NCBI GenBank assembly: GCA_029298735.1
Contig: JANSLP010000114.1
Coordinates: 27,237-91,236 of the forward strand
Direction: 5' to 3'
Length of the DNA stretch: 64,000 nt
DNA from: Ophiostoma sp. CBS 140.51
Lineage: Eukaryota > Ascomycota > Sordariomycetes > Ophiostomatales > Ophiostomataceae
The notes beneath the pieces were generated by a model. The model did not search any database. It had not been told where the DNA came from and worked only from the letters and a program-made list of their open reading frames with translations. The position numbers and the translations under genes are program-made. Of this stretch, positions 55,460-64,000 are shown piece by piece (position 1 is the stretch's first letter; every line of letters begins with the position of its first letter).

Positions 55460-57203
55460 TTAGACAGTCTCCTCCACCTCAGTCACAACACCGGCCTCCT
55501 TGGACTCGCCAATGCTGTTGCTGCCGCAGCCACCGTTCTTGTCGTCGCGGTTGCGCGCCTCCTCGGCATCGCGCTGGTCCCGCAGACGCTGCACCTCGCG
55601 CGTAAAGTGGCGCGTATTGACCTTGTTCTCGAACAGCATATCCAGGTCTTCAAACGACAGGCCCTTGGTCTCGGGAATGTAAAAGAAAATCAAGATACAG
55701 AGCGGCACACCGAACCCAGCAAAGACGAACCCGACCTTGGCGCCCAGATTGCCGGCGTCCGGGTTGATGAGGTAGGGAGACACGAAGCCAATGACCCAGC
55801 CGGAGACGCCCTGCATGCAGCCTACAAGGGAAATAGTGATGGGACGGAGACGGGGCGTGGCCACCTCGGAAGCGACGGCGAGACCGACGGCACCCACAGA
55901 GACTTGGTACATGAGGGCCCACAAAAAGATACACACCAGAGTGACCCAGAGAGCAGCGGCATTGTTCACAACGCCCATGATGCCCATGATGAACTCAATG
56001 ACGGTCAGCGAGAAGATACCGACAATCATGAGCGGGCGGCGGCCGACGACTTCGATGAGGGGGAAAGCCGAAGCGTTGCTCAGAAACATGACGACGTAGA
56101 GCACCACGGAGACGGTAAAGTAGTTTTGAATGTGCAGCAGGGACAAAAAGTAGGTAATGTAGCCGAGCACAAAGGCGGCGCCGATAAACTGCTGGGTGGC
56201 CGGCGGAATCAACGAAATCAGAGTACGCTTGAGGTTGGTGCCCTGGAAGCACTGCTTGATGGGTGGGCCGTGGGCAAGAGCGAGACGCATGGCGGTCTCG
56301 TCGTCATCGACGAGACGCTGGATGCGGGCGAGCTCGGCCGTCAGGAGGGTCGGGTCGCTGCCACCATAGATGCGGCGGAGCTGCTTGGAGGCGGCGTCGC
56401 TGTCCTTCTTTTTCGAGAGGATAAAGTAGGGCGACTCGGGGAAGAAGGGGTAGCCAATAATAAGAAAGAGGACGTAGGCAAACTGCAGGACGATGAGCGA
56501 CTCGTACGACCACTTGCCCTCGATGCGTTGTGTTCCGTAGGCGATCAACCTAGAAGAGTTAGAGATGAAAATGATTTTCAGCGGGCTGTGGGGGACTCAC
56601 GCAAGAATGAACTGGCCCAGGATGATGGAGCCATTAATAAAGCACAGGAAGAGACCACGCAGCTCGGGGCGCACGTTCTCGCCAATCCACACGGGACAGA
56701 CAACATAGACGACGCCAAAGCCAATGGCGTTGACAAGACGGCCGCCCAGGAAAAGAGTCCACTCGTGCGAGGCAATCTGCATGCCGATACCGACCGACGT
56801 GAAGATGATACCAAAGAAGATGGTGTGCTTGCGGCCAATGCGGTCCATAATCAGACTCGAAATGATGATACCCAGAATATCGCCAACAGTCGAGATGGCC
56901 GACCAGGCCGACTGTACACGGGCCGTGATGAGATAGCCCGAAGCTTCACCGGCGTAGGGAACGCCCATGAGCTGCTGGAAGGAAGGGAAGGCAGTCAAGG
57001 TACCGGCAAGAGAGAAGTCGAAGCCTGTTTGTTAGCGGGGATCAATGATCAAACTGATTGTCTGTCCATGGGGAGTGCCTACCCAGCATCATCGAGCCAA
57101 TGGAAATGTAGAGCGACCACAGCGTGAAGCGCTTGAGCTTCACAATCAAGGCCCATCGCCGGTCATTATGGGTCTCGGCCCAGTCCCAGTTGGCAGCAGC
57201 CAT
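55460..57203 (-). CDS. MFS sugar transporter, sugar-porter family
   Basis: Three exons: 57203-57083, 57024-56601 and 56549-55460, with introns 57082-57025 (58 bp, GCTAAC branch) and 56600-56550 (51 bp, CTAAC branch); 544 aa. About 12 membrane segments are visible. The signatures are DRIGRKHTIFFG after segment 2, GRLVNAIGFGVVYVVCPVWIGE in segments 4-5, PESPYFILSK before the central loop, VGRRPLMI, and PETKGLSFEDLDMLFE after segment 12. These define the hexose/maltose-type sugar porters, proton-coupled importers in the plasma membrane. The sugar cannot be predicted. It is divergent from the Zn2Cys6 regulator across 1.03 kb, which suggests possible control by it. Confidence 0.9.
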
Positions 57204-58069
57204 GACGAGATGTTGTGGGAGGATGTGAATGTGAGAGAAAAGAAAAAAAGAAGTGATGATAAAAGAGAAGATGCAGACTGATGCCAAGGCACAATGAGAT
57301 GTCGATCCAGGGCGATGCAGGGTGGTATATGTATCTCGAGCTTCAAGGACGGCCAGCCAAGCAGTCAAGCATTCAAGACTCTTGTCCATGCACCTGCAGA
57401 CTCAGTCAACACGCACTGAGACCTGGTGCTCCCATGCCCCCTTTTTCCTTCTTGACAAAAGAGGCGAATGTCAACGCAACAGTCCTGATTGGTGAAACTG
57501 CGGGTCCAAAGAAGCGAAAAGCAGAAAAACCTGGGGAACAGAACGGAACAAAAATTGAAAATCTGGGGAAAGCCAAAGCCGAGTGTGGTGTGCATGTACA
57601 CCGATCTGCGTCGAAGAGATGTGAATAGCCAGCGTTAGCCAACAAGAGCCGTAGCTGGCAGCCCTTAGCAGCCCCCGTTGACTTGTCTCATTTCGCCATC
57701 GTGTTTCGGCGAGCAGGTCACGCATCCGAGCCGTGATCCGACGCCAAGGTCGACGATGCGAGGAGGTGTCAAAGCTGGGGTGGAATGGCGTCAAATCACA
57801 GGACTCGAAAAGGCCTCCAATGTTGGAGCAAAAAGCTTCTAATTCTCAAAGGAGACGATTTTGTGCGGAAAATCAGTACCGGCGCTAGGTTCGGTAGAGT
57901 GTGCCATTTTCCATTTGAGGAAAGAACGTTTGTCGACAGGAAGCGACAAAAAACGACGAGTTTGGGGTATTGGCATTGCTAGCGCGCCTTCCCCATGTTT
58001 TGCCCTGGTCACCATCCACCGTTTGTCACCACGATCGCTCCTTCCCCATGTTTCTGCTTTCCTCTTGGT

Positions 58070-58080
58070 CGGGGAGTCGG
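58070..58080 (+). promoter_or_regulatory. CGG-N5-CGG direct repeat, Zn2Cys6 site candidate
   Basis: The text is CGGGGAGTCGG, 157 bp upstream of the regulator start. Binuclear zinc proteins commonly bind pairs of CGG triplets; the match is short and could be chance. Confidence 0.3.
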
Positions 58081-58169
58081 GTGTGATAAAAGGAAGGGGC
58101 ATCCGAGATGGATCCTCTTTTTTGCTCTCCTTCACCTTGAACATATTTCCACCTTAAAACGAACTGCAT

Positions 58170-58180
58170 CCGACAGCCCG
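58170..58180 (-). promoter_or_regulatory. CGG-N5-CGG direct repeat on the minus strand
   Basis: The plus strand reads CCGACAGCCCG, the reverse of a CGG-N5-CGG pair. It lies 57 bp upstream of the regulator ATG and 100 bp from the previous element. Confidence 0.3.
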
Positions 58181-58236
58181 ACCACGACACATCGACCCAG
58201 GTCGCAGGGCCACCAAACAGGATACCCTCAGCGGCC

Positions 58237-60354
58237 ATGGACCACACACCAAGGACACCCGTGTCTGAGTTTTCAGAGGCCTCGTCGTTTTGCGTCGGAG
58301 GAGGACCCAGAAAGCGCGTCCGCACCGAGAGCACGGGCAGTGTTTTGAGTACGCAGGCAGAGCAGAAACCGGTACCTGCTTCTGCTTCAGCACCTGCAGC
58401 ACCACCCCCACCCACGACGACAACACCCGTGGTGCCTACCGTCCACACAAACTACCCCAAGAAACGGGTGTCGGTGGCCTGCGAGGTGTGCCGGACACGC
58501 AAGACACGGTGTGATGCGGGCCGGCCGGCGTGCTCGTTTTGTGCCCAGATTGGGGCAACATGTCTCTACCGGACGGTGGAGCCTCCGGAGGAGAAGAGGG
58601 CGGCGACGCGGAGGGATGAAAGTGCTGCCGTGGTGGCCTCTGACAACGGCGAAGTCTTGAACAGGCTGCACCGCATCGAGGGCCTGCTGCATCAGATCCA
58701 GCACCGACAAGAAGACACGATCCAAGCAGCCATGCAGGTGCAAGCCTCGACGAGCCCGTCGACCATCACACAACCTGCTGCGGCAGCTGACACGACCTAC
58801 TCACCGTCCTATGAGCGCGTCCCTCACTTGCCTTTAAAGGCTCAACACCGCGTCGGCACCTTATCGTTTGAAGGCATCTCCCGCTTCGACGGCCACCCTT
58901 GCCCACCAGCACTGCTGCCAATGGCGCGCATCGGCACGGACGAGGACATTGAGACGGAGTTTTTGCAAGGAGAGGCATTGATGGCTGGCCCCGCGTCACC
59001 GTCGGTGGATGGCGATGTCGACATGGACAAGGATGTACGAAATTTGCCGGCCGGCCTCAGTGTGAGCCCGCGACGGTGCTGGCAGCTGCAGCAAATATTT
59101 TACCGCGACGTGCTGCCGTGGTGCCCCATCATCGACCAGCAGGTGTGCTCGGAGATGGTAACGCGGACGGTTGAGGCACGTTTTCACCCGGAACGCGTCG
59201 AGACGAGCCTGACACTGCTGGTGCTGGCTCTGGGGGCGTTTGCCGAGGACCAACAGCACTTACAAGACGATGCGCAAGTGTTCCCCGGCCGGGCCTACTT
59301 TCGGGCGGCCTGTGCACTCGTGGACGGTCCACACCAGGCCGGGTTCCGCAACACCGTGGCGCACGTGCAGTGCCACATTTTAATGGCGTTTTATCTGTTA
59401 TACGCCATCCGGCCAATCCAAGCCTTTGAGGCCATCCGGCGGGCATCCGAAAAGGTCATTTTGTTATTACAGCGACCACATCGGAACAGCACAAACGTGG
59501 TCGTGGGCATGCCCGACACGCTCCAAGACTCTACGGCGGATCCCGGCTACCAAGCACTGTGCCGCGCCTTCTGGGCCTGCTATCTGATTGAGCACGAGCT
59601 GCAGGCGTATGTGTCGTACAGTGCCAATTTGTTGCGCGACTTTGAAGATGTGGTCCCGCTACCCATGAGCGACTACGAAGAGCCGGGCATCTACTGGTTC
59701 TTGTCCGAGATTGCTTTGAGACGAATCTTTGCACGTCAGAGAGGTGGCCGTGGGTGGAACGAGCACACGCTGTTTGAGCCGGTGGTGGTGGGCGAGATTG
59801 CCCTGCAAATGGCACAGTGGCACAGCAACCTGCCGACACCAGTCAAGTTTGACCTGGAAGAGGCGGCGAGTCCAGACATGAGTGGCCGTAGTTTGGCCGT
59901 CGACACAGACGTTCGACCACTGCTGGACCCCATCAAGGTCTTTTTGCGGGCACAGTACTATGCCATACATGCAGCTTTGCAGTGGCAGTACGTCGTCCAG
60001 CTGCTGTCATTGCCGCATGTCCACGGCCAGCAGTACTCACCGGCGGACCAACGGACAGTCGACGCTGCTGCCCTGTCGCTGAGGTACTCGGTGGTGCACG
60101 TCTTTGCAGTCGAGTCGCTGCTGCAGGGCCGACATTTGTTGCTGGTACCGAACTTAGTGGGCTTGTTGTGCAACTGCTACTTTTTGCTGTGTTCGTATGC
60201 TGAGCCTGGACTGGAGGCAATCCAGCATCCGCGAGCGAGAGAAGCTATTGTGGTGGCTTTTCGGTGCATCCAGGCATGGCAGGCCAACCCGGTGGTGCAG
60301 GCATATGTCACCAAAGTTGAGCATCTAATGGCCATGAAGGGGATCCGGGCATGA
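58237..60354 (+). CDS. Zn2Cys6 fungal-specific transcription factor
   Basis: A single exon of 705 aa. A Pro/Ala/Thr-rich head is followed by the zinc cluster at residues 82-109 (Cys82, 85, 92, 99, 102, 109; CEVCRTRKTRCDAGRPACSFC), preceded by basic PKKR. A coiled-coil-like linker (VLNRLHRIEGLLHQI) may mediate dimerisation. The middle homology region (fungal_trans type) covers about 285-560, with WCPIIDQQVCSEMV and later ISRFDGHP-type context upstream. Proteins of this class activate nearby or pathway genes by binding CGG half-sites. Position between a sugar porter and a PhyH gene suggests a local regulatory role (inference). The stop is 71 bp from the convergent PhyH stop. Confidence 0.9.
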   Translation: MDHTPRTPVSEFSEASSFCVGGGPRKRVRTESTGSVLSTQAEQKPVPASASAPAAPPPPTTTTPVVPTVHTNYPKKRVSVACEVCRTRKTRCDAGRPACSFCAQIGATCLYRTVEPPEEKRAATRRDESAAVVASDNGEVLNRLHRIEGLLHQIQHRQEDTIQAAMQVQASTSPSTITQPAAAADTTYSPSYERVPHLPLKAQHRVGTLSFEGISRFDGHPCPPALLPMARIGTDEDIETEFLQGEALMAGPASPSVDGDVDMDKDVRNLPAGLSVSPRRCWQLQQIFYRDVLPWCPIIDQQVCSEMVTRTVEARFHPERVETSLTLLVLALGAFAEDQQHLQDDAQVFPGRAYFRAACALVDGPHQAGFRNTVAHVQCHILMAFYLLYAIRPIQAFEAIRRASEKVILLLQRPHRNSTNVVVGMPDTLQDSTADPGYQALCRAFWACYLIEHELQAYVSYSANLLRDFEDVVPLPMSDYEEPGIYWFLSEIALRRIFARQRGGRGWNEHTLFEPVVVGEIALQMAQWHSNLPTPVKFDLEEAASPDMSGRSLAVDTDVRPLLDPIKVFLRAQYYAIHAALQWQYVVQLLSLPHVHGQQYSPADQRTVDAAALSLRYSVVHVFAVESLLQGRHLLLVPNLVGLLCNCYFLLCSYAEPGLEAIQHPRAREAIVVAFRCIQAWQANPVVQAYVTKVEHLMAMKGIRA

Positions 60355-60425
60355 AGTATGAAGTAATGAATTTAATACCTATGATAATCTGTAGCAATAC
60401 ACCGATGCACTCGCACACTCTGCCC

Positions 60426-61552
60426 CTAGTACTTGCTCACATCATCGACGTAACCAGAACCCAATTGCGCCGGAAGCATCGACAGGTACCCCTGGTTGGC
60501 ACTGCTAAAGTTGGGATCAAACTTGACCTTTTTGTGGTCCAGGCTCGCGGGGACAAAGTGCGCGTCGTACTGCACAGGGTGTTGCGACCGGGCGGCCCAC
60601 GACTCCACCTTTTCCTGGCAAGACGCCGGCAGCACCACTCGCGCCGGGCAGGCATACCACCAGGGGGTGTGCACAAACGCCAGCATAATGCGCGGGTCTG
60701 TCGCCGGGTTGGCCAGTCCCGCGTGCCACAATCTCAAATCGCGCAAAACGACTGAACCCTTCTTGATCGTCGGCTGCATCGGTGGGGCAAACTTGCGCCG
60801 GGCCTCGAGCCGTTCGTCGCGGATGCCAAACTCGAGCTCGCCTTTAACAACTTCTCCATCTTTACCAATTTCCTCCGGAGGCGTGTCGGCCCGCCCGCCC
60901 GGGTGGCAGTTTCGGTGGTCACGGAAGGAGGTGTCGCGGTGGGAGCCGAGCCAGAGCTCGGTGGAACCGTTAGCCGGGGACACGTCGACCAGATAATAGT
61001 TGGCCACCACAGCGAACGGAAACTGCGCGTGATTAAAGAACAAATCGGCATGCACGCGCTGGCGGGCATCACCAAAACCGCCCAATGCGGTGTTGCCGTT
61101 GACGTAGTTGACGTGCGGTTTGGGCCCGAGGACTGCCGACAGGACGGCCGAGGCGGGGACGTTGGCCCAAATGTCTTCATACAAGAGTTCCGGGTCGAGC
61201 GGGGGACCCTGAGACATGTTGCCAGTAGGACGGCCGTCGACTGAATTCTATGCGTAGCAACAAGGTCAGTAGTGCAGTGAGCCTTAAATCAAAATGTTAG
61301 CATACGTACTCCGTTGAAATGAGTTGAGTTCATCTTGGCCATCTCCTCGGCATCTTTGACGAGAATGGTGTTGATGGCGTCCATATGGCTAGTGTCGACG
61401 GCATTTTCGAGAACGACGAGACCGTCGCGGTGCATGGCGGAGACGGCGATGCCAATGTTTTCAATCGTCATCTGACCCGTGGTGCGCTCTTCGTCAGAGA
61501 GCTGGACCACGGTCGGCTCCTGGAAGTCGAACGGTGCAGTGGCGGAGGGCAT
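60426..61552 (-). CDS. PhyH-family Fe(II)/2-oxoglutarate dioxygenase
   Basis: Two exons, 61552-61310 and 61247-60426, with a 62 bp intron (GTACGT donor, GCATAG acceptor); 354 aa. The iron triad is visible: His147 and Asp149 in QRVHADLFF, and His256 in LRLWHAGLANPATDPR, where Arg267 would bind 2-oxoglutarate. The spacing fits the phytanoyl-CoA dioxygenase family. Fungal members hydroxylate fatty acyl or secondary-metabolite substrates (for example FtmOx1-type chemistry); the substrate here is unknown. The start is ATG 61552, the first in-frame one. It is divergent from the Gfo/Idh gene across a repeat-rich 1.1 kb promoter. Confidence 0.87.
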
Positions 61553-62139
61553 TGTGGGCAGTTGTGAAGTGTTGTGCTGTGTGGGTGTTGATGTTGTGTC
61601 CACGGACTTTGCTTTGAATGCTTCGCCAACTTTTGACTCGCGACGTCGTTTGTATTTATGTTGTTTGACTCGGTGATAAGATGTGAGATGGTGGTTCGAT
61701 TTGTCTTGGTGCTTATGCTGTTGATCTTCTCTTACAAACGGATGTGACGGAGTCGAATCAAAAGGACTCTCTTACTCTGTACAAACAAAAGTTCTTCCTG
61801 CCCACGGGGCCCCAGACTTTTCCATTCCTGGATTGTCCGCCCTGTTGAATCCTTTAACCCACGCGGGAGAGTTTCGGAGCTGATTCTGGGGTCAATTCTC
61901 GAGAAGTCTGGGGGATCGAGGAAGTGGATCGTGGAGACTGACTCGGCAGAAGACGAAAAGAATCGTTTGTCGGATGTTGATGCGATACCCCGATTGTCAG
62001 CGATTTCAGGGGTGTTTACTTTTTGGATCACCAGACAGAAGAGTGGCGGACAGGGATGACTGACACACTGGCGCCTGAGGTCGACACCTGACGGCAGTGA
62101 CACCTAGCGCTAAAGCCTAAGAAATAGCGACGGATGCCC

Positions 62140-62161
62140 CCGAAGCGACACACCGAAGCGA
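62140..62161. repeat. CCGAAGCGA direct repeat
   Basis: Copies lie at 62140-62148 and 62153-62161; a third (last base changed) lies at 62481-62489. Confidence 0.85.
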
Positions 62162-62256
62162 TACCCCGAGAGGGACAGACAAGAACGAGAAAACGCCATC
62201 TCCATCCTCATCTCCAGAATCACGGGAAGAAAAGTGCGATGACATCCTCTTTTTTA

Positions 62257-62272
62257 TTCCCCGCATGATCTG
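62257..62272. repeat. 16 bp repeat, copy 1, with CRE1-like core
   Basis: TTCCCCGCATGATCTG. The core CCCCGC is the reverse complement of GCGGGG, a CreA/Cre1 consensus match. Copy 2 is at 62388-62403. Confidence 0.8.
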
Positions 62273-62387
62273 AACCCGAGATTAGATAAACGATAGTTTC
62301 CTAAGTTTTGTAAGTTTCCTGCGGATGTAAACACCCCGACGGAATGGGTTGTCTGCTCGGTCTCTGAGACTGCCCGTGGTGCGCCTT

Positions 62388-62403
62388 TTCCCCGCATAAT
62401 CTG
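62388..62403. repeat. 16 bp repeat, copy 2, with CRE1-like core
   Basis: TTCCCCGCATAATCTG, one mismatch to copy 1 and 131 bp away. Confidence 0.8.
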
Positions 62404-62406
62404 CAG

Positions 62407-62424
62407 CGAACCGACGTCGGTTCG
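62407..62424. promoter_or_regulatory. 18 bp perfect palindrome with CCG-N4-CGG core
   Basis: CGAACCGACGTCGGTTCG lies 250 bp upstream of the Gfo/Idh start. Everted CCG/CGG pairs are candidate sites for dimeric Zn2Cys6 regulators, and ACGT cores also attract bZIP factors. Confidence 0.5.
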
Positions 62425-62673
62425 TTTGGAGAAGACGGACGATTTAGTAAACGACGAAAGGAGGCGGGCTGTTGACGCGACCGAAGCGCGGGACACGAGA
62501 GAGTTGAGAGAGCTTTTGATCAGAATAATATCGTGATTGAAAATGTTTGCTTTTCTTTTTCTGTCTTTTTAATTCTTATTCTTCATTCTCCAAGTCAAAT
62601 TTTCAACTTCAACGTCGTTTCCACCTTCATCTTCATCTCCAACATCAACTCCAACACTCCCACAACACACACC

Positions 62674-63786
62674 ATGCCTGCCGTCGCATTGCTTGGAGCT
62701 GGCATTTTTGCCAAGGAGGGTAAGTCACGATGTTCCCCAGACTTCTTTCGTATTCACCACTGACGACCAGAACACCTCCCTGCCGTCGAGGCCGCCTCGG
62801 ACCTGACGCTGGCCGCCGTCTACTCGCGCTCCCAGAAATCGGCCGAGGCGCTCGCCGCCGCCGCCACGCAGGGCCCCAAGCCCGACGTCTACTACGACAG
62901 CCCGGCCACCGAGGGTAAGTCTCTCAAAGATCTGCTGGCCCGCAAGGATGTGGACGGTGTCATTGTCTCGCTGCCCATTTTGGTCCAGCCCGCCGTCATC
63001 ATACAGGCCCTGGCGGCTGGCAAGCACGTCTTGTCTGAGAAGCCGATTGCCAAGGACGTCGCGGCCGCAAAGGCACTCATCGAAAACTATTCGAAGATTG
63101 GCTCTGGCGCCCCCATCTGGGGCGTCGCCGAAAACTTTCGTTTCCTCGAGGTCATCCTGTACGCCGCCTCCCAAATCCGCAAGATTGGCGGCGACGTCAC
63201 AACGTTTAGCATGAGGATGAACACCTTGATTGGCGACGATGACAAATTTTTCAACACGGAGTGGCGCAAGGTGCCCGAGTACCAGGGAGGTTTTTTGCTT
63301 GATGGCGGTGTTCACTTTATTGCGGGACTCAGATACTTGCTCGGCGAGACCAAGGCCAAGCATGACATTTCGAAAGTGTCCGCCTTCACGACGTTGCTTC
63401 AACCCAAGCTGGCACCGGTCGACACGGTCCAGTCCATTCTGACCACCGACAAGGGCGCCATTGGCACGTTTTGCGTGTCCTTTGGCACCGAGTTCAAGTC
63501 GGCCTTTGAGATTGAAGTGGTGACGACCAAGGGCAATGTCACGCTGGCGCCGACGGCAGTGACCTCTACATGGGTGGAGACGGCCGGCGGCGAGAAAAAG
63601 GAGGACAAGAAGGAGTTTTCCTTTTCAGCCGGCGTCAAGCCCGAGATTGTTGCCTTTGCTGCCAGCCTGAGCAAAGGCGTGGTCGACCCGCGCCAGAGCC
63701 CGCAGCAGGCTCTCAAGGACCTGGCCATTCTGGAGGCGCTGCTGGCCTCTGCCGACAAGGGCGGTGCACCATTGACTGTGGAGTAA
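62674..63786 (+). CDS. Gfo/Idh/MocA-family NAD(P)-dependent oxidoreductase, YMR315W-like
   Basis: Two exons, 62674-62719 and 62771-63786, with a 51 bp intron (GTAAGT donor, CTGAC branch, ACCAG acceptor); 353 aa. The Rossmann entry is VALLGAGIFAKEEHLPAV. The catalytic/cofactor motif is SEKP (Glu105-Lys106-Pro107), and the substrate-domain signature is EYQGGFLLDGGVHF (Asp193, His197). The order WGVAENFRFLE...EWRKVPEYQGGFL matches yeast YMR315W, an NADPH-generating member of the family. The substrate is probably a sugar or related polyol, by family. A GGTAAGT at 62914 looks like a donor, but the frame across it is conserved coding text (ATEGKSLKDLL), so I keep it as exon. Confidence 0.88.
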
Positions 63787-63931
63787 ACAGATGTGCACAG
63801 GGAAACAGATAGACTGTCAAGAATAAAGATTCAAAAATATGAGATGACAAAATGAGTGCAGAGTGACGCATCGGTTGGGGATACAACTACTCGTGCCACG
63901 CCCCCACTTTTTATGGTCACTCGAAAAACTC

Positions 63932-63949
63932 GCACCAACAAGTTGGTGC
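63932..63949. repeat. Perfect inverted repeat, 8 bp arms, 2 bp centre
   Basis: GCACCAAC-AA-GTTGGTGC. It lies about 145 bp past the Gfo/Idh stop, immediately left of a tandem repeat. Confidence 0.9.
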
Positions 63950-63950
63950 T

Positions 63951-63982
63951 GGACACCATTTGGGCCGGACACCGTTTGGGCC
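63951..63982. repeat. 16 bp tandem repeat, two copies
   Basis: GGACACCATTTGGGCC followed at once by the same unit with one A-to-G change. It is cut short by the window edge 18 bp later, so more copies or an element boundary may follow. Confidence 0.9.
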
Positions 63983-64000
63983 ACCGAATTCAAAAAAAGA

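Larger units (their letters stand above)
57204..58236. other. Divergent promoter of the MFS and Zn2Cys6 genes
   Basis: 1.03 kb shared by two divergent genes. It includes two CGG-N5-CGG elements in opposite orientation (annotated separately). No extra gene is seen. Confidence 0.6.
61553..62673. other. Divergent, repeat-rich promoter of the PhyH and Gfo/Idh genes
   Basis: 1.1 kb with an unusual density of short repeated words: three CCGAAGCG copies, a 16 bp repeat and an 18 bp palindrome (listed separately). No gene is seen. Confidence 0.6.

Noticed and set aside
55607..57127. 506-codon open frame antisense to the MFS transporter
   Set aside because: It lies opposite a clear, spliced transporter and crosses both its introns. 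Its Asp/Gly/His-rich text is the mirror of hydrophobic GC-rich codons. It is an artefact of codon bias.
62911..62920. GGTAAGT splice-donor-like site in the Gfo/Idh gene
   Set aside because: The frame across it is conserved protein text and no acceptor is needed.

Overview
The window is nuclear DNA of a filamentous ascomycete, most likely a Sordariomycete. I infer this from the small introns (49-97 bp, most with GT...AG ends and a CTAAC or CTGAC branch site), the strong G/C preference at third codon positions, the monocistronic layout, and fungus-only genes: DASH subunit Spc19, osmosensor Sho1, dynactin p24 (RO10), Zn2Cys6 regulators, GH55 glucanase, Cip1 and DUF7136 proteins. I cannot name the species. 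I found 25 protein genes, one cut by the left edge. I saw no rRNA gene, convincing tRNA gene, CRISPR array or intact transposon.

Layout. 0-5 kb: three housekeeping genes on the plus strand (SPATA20-like, SQT1/AAMP-like WD40, SPC19). 6-13.4 kb: SHO1 and RO10 on the minus strand, separated by about 5.5 kb with no recognisable gene. 14.7-17.3 kb: a vacuolar-type amino acid transporter and a small tail-anchored protein of unknown function. 18-39 kb: a gene-sparse stretch rich in secreted and cell-wall proteins, namely a GH55 glucanase, a small GPI-type wall protein, a Cip1 homologue without cellulose-binding module, a DUF7136 protein and a large SGNH esterase. 40-50 kb: a conserved fungal unknown, a PhnZ-like HD-domain oxygenase, an M20 amidohydrolase, an SDR and a methyltransferase. 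50-54.6 kb: three poorly known minus-strand genes. 55.4-63.8 kb: a sugar-porter MFS transporter, a Zn2Cys6 regulator, a PhyH dioxygenase and a Gfo/Idh/MocA oxidoreductase, which look like a small metabolic cluster.

The observation I would check first: two unrelated genes (GH55 and the 50.5 kb unknown) have an in-frame TAG inside the same 12-base context, AAGTTCTAGCAG, and in both the reading frame continues past it with coding-like sequence (128 and 69 codons). Neither TAG has a usable branch site upstream, so an intron is unlikely. Stop-codon readthrough, or parallel loss of an extension, is the leading reading. Other points of interest are the repeat-rich promoter between the PhyH and Gfo/Idh genes, the complete PhnZ-type residue set in a fungal HD protein, and a palindrome plus tandem repeat at the right edge that may be the end of a mobile element.
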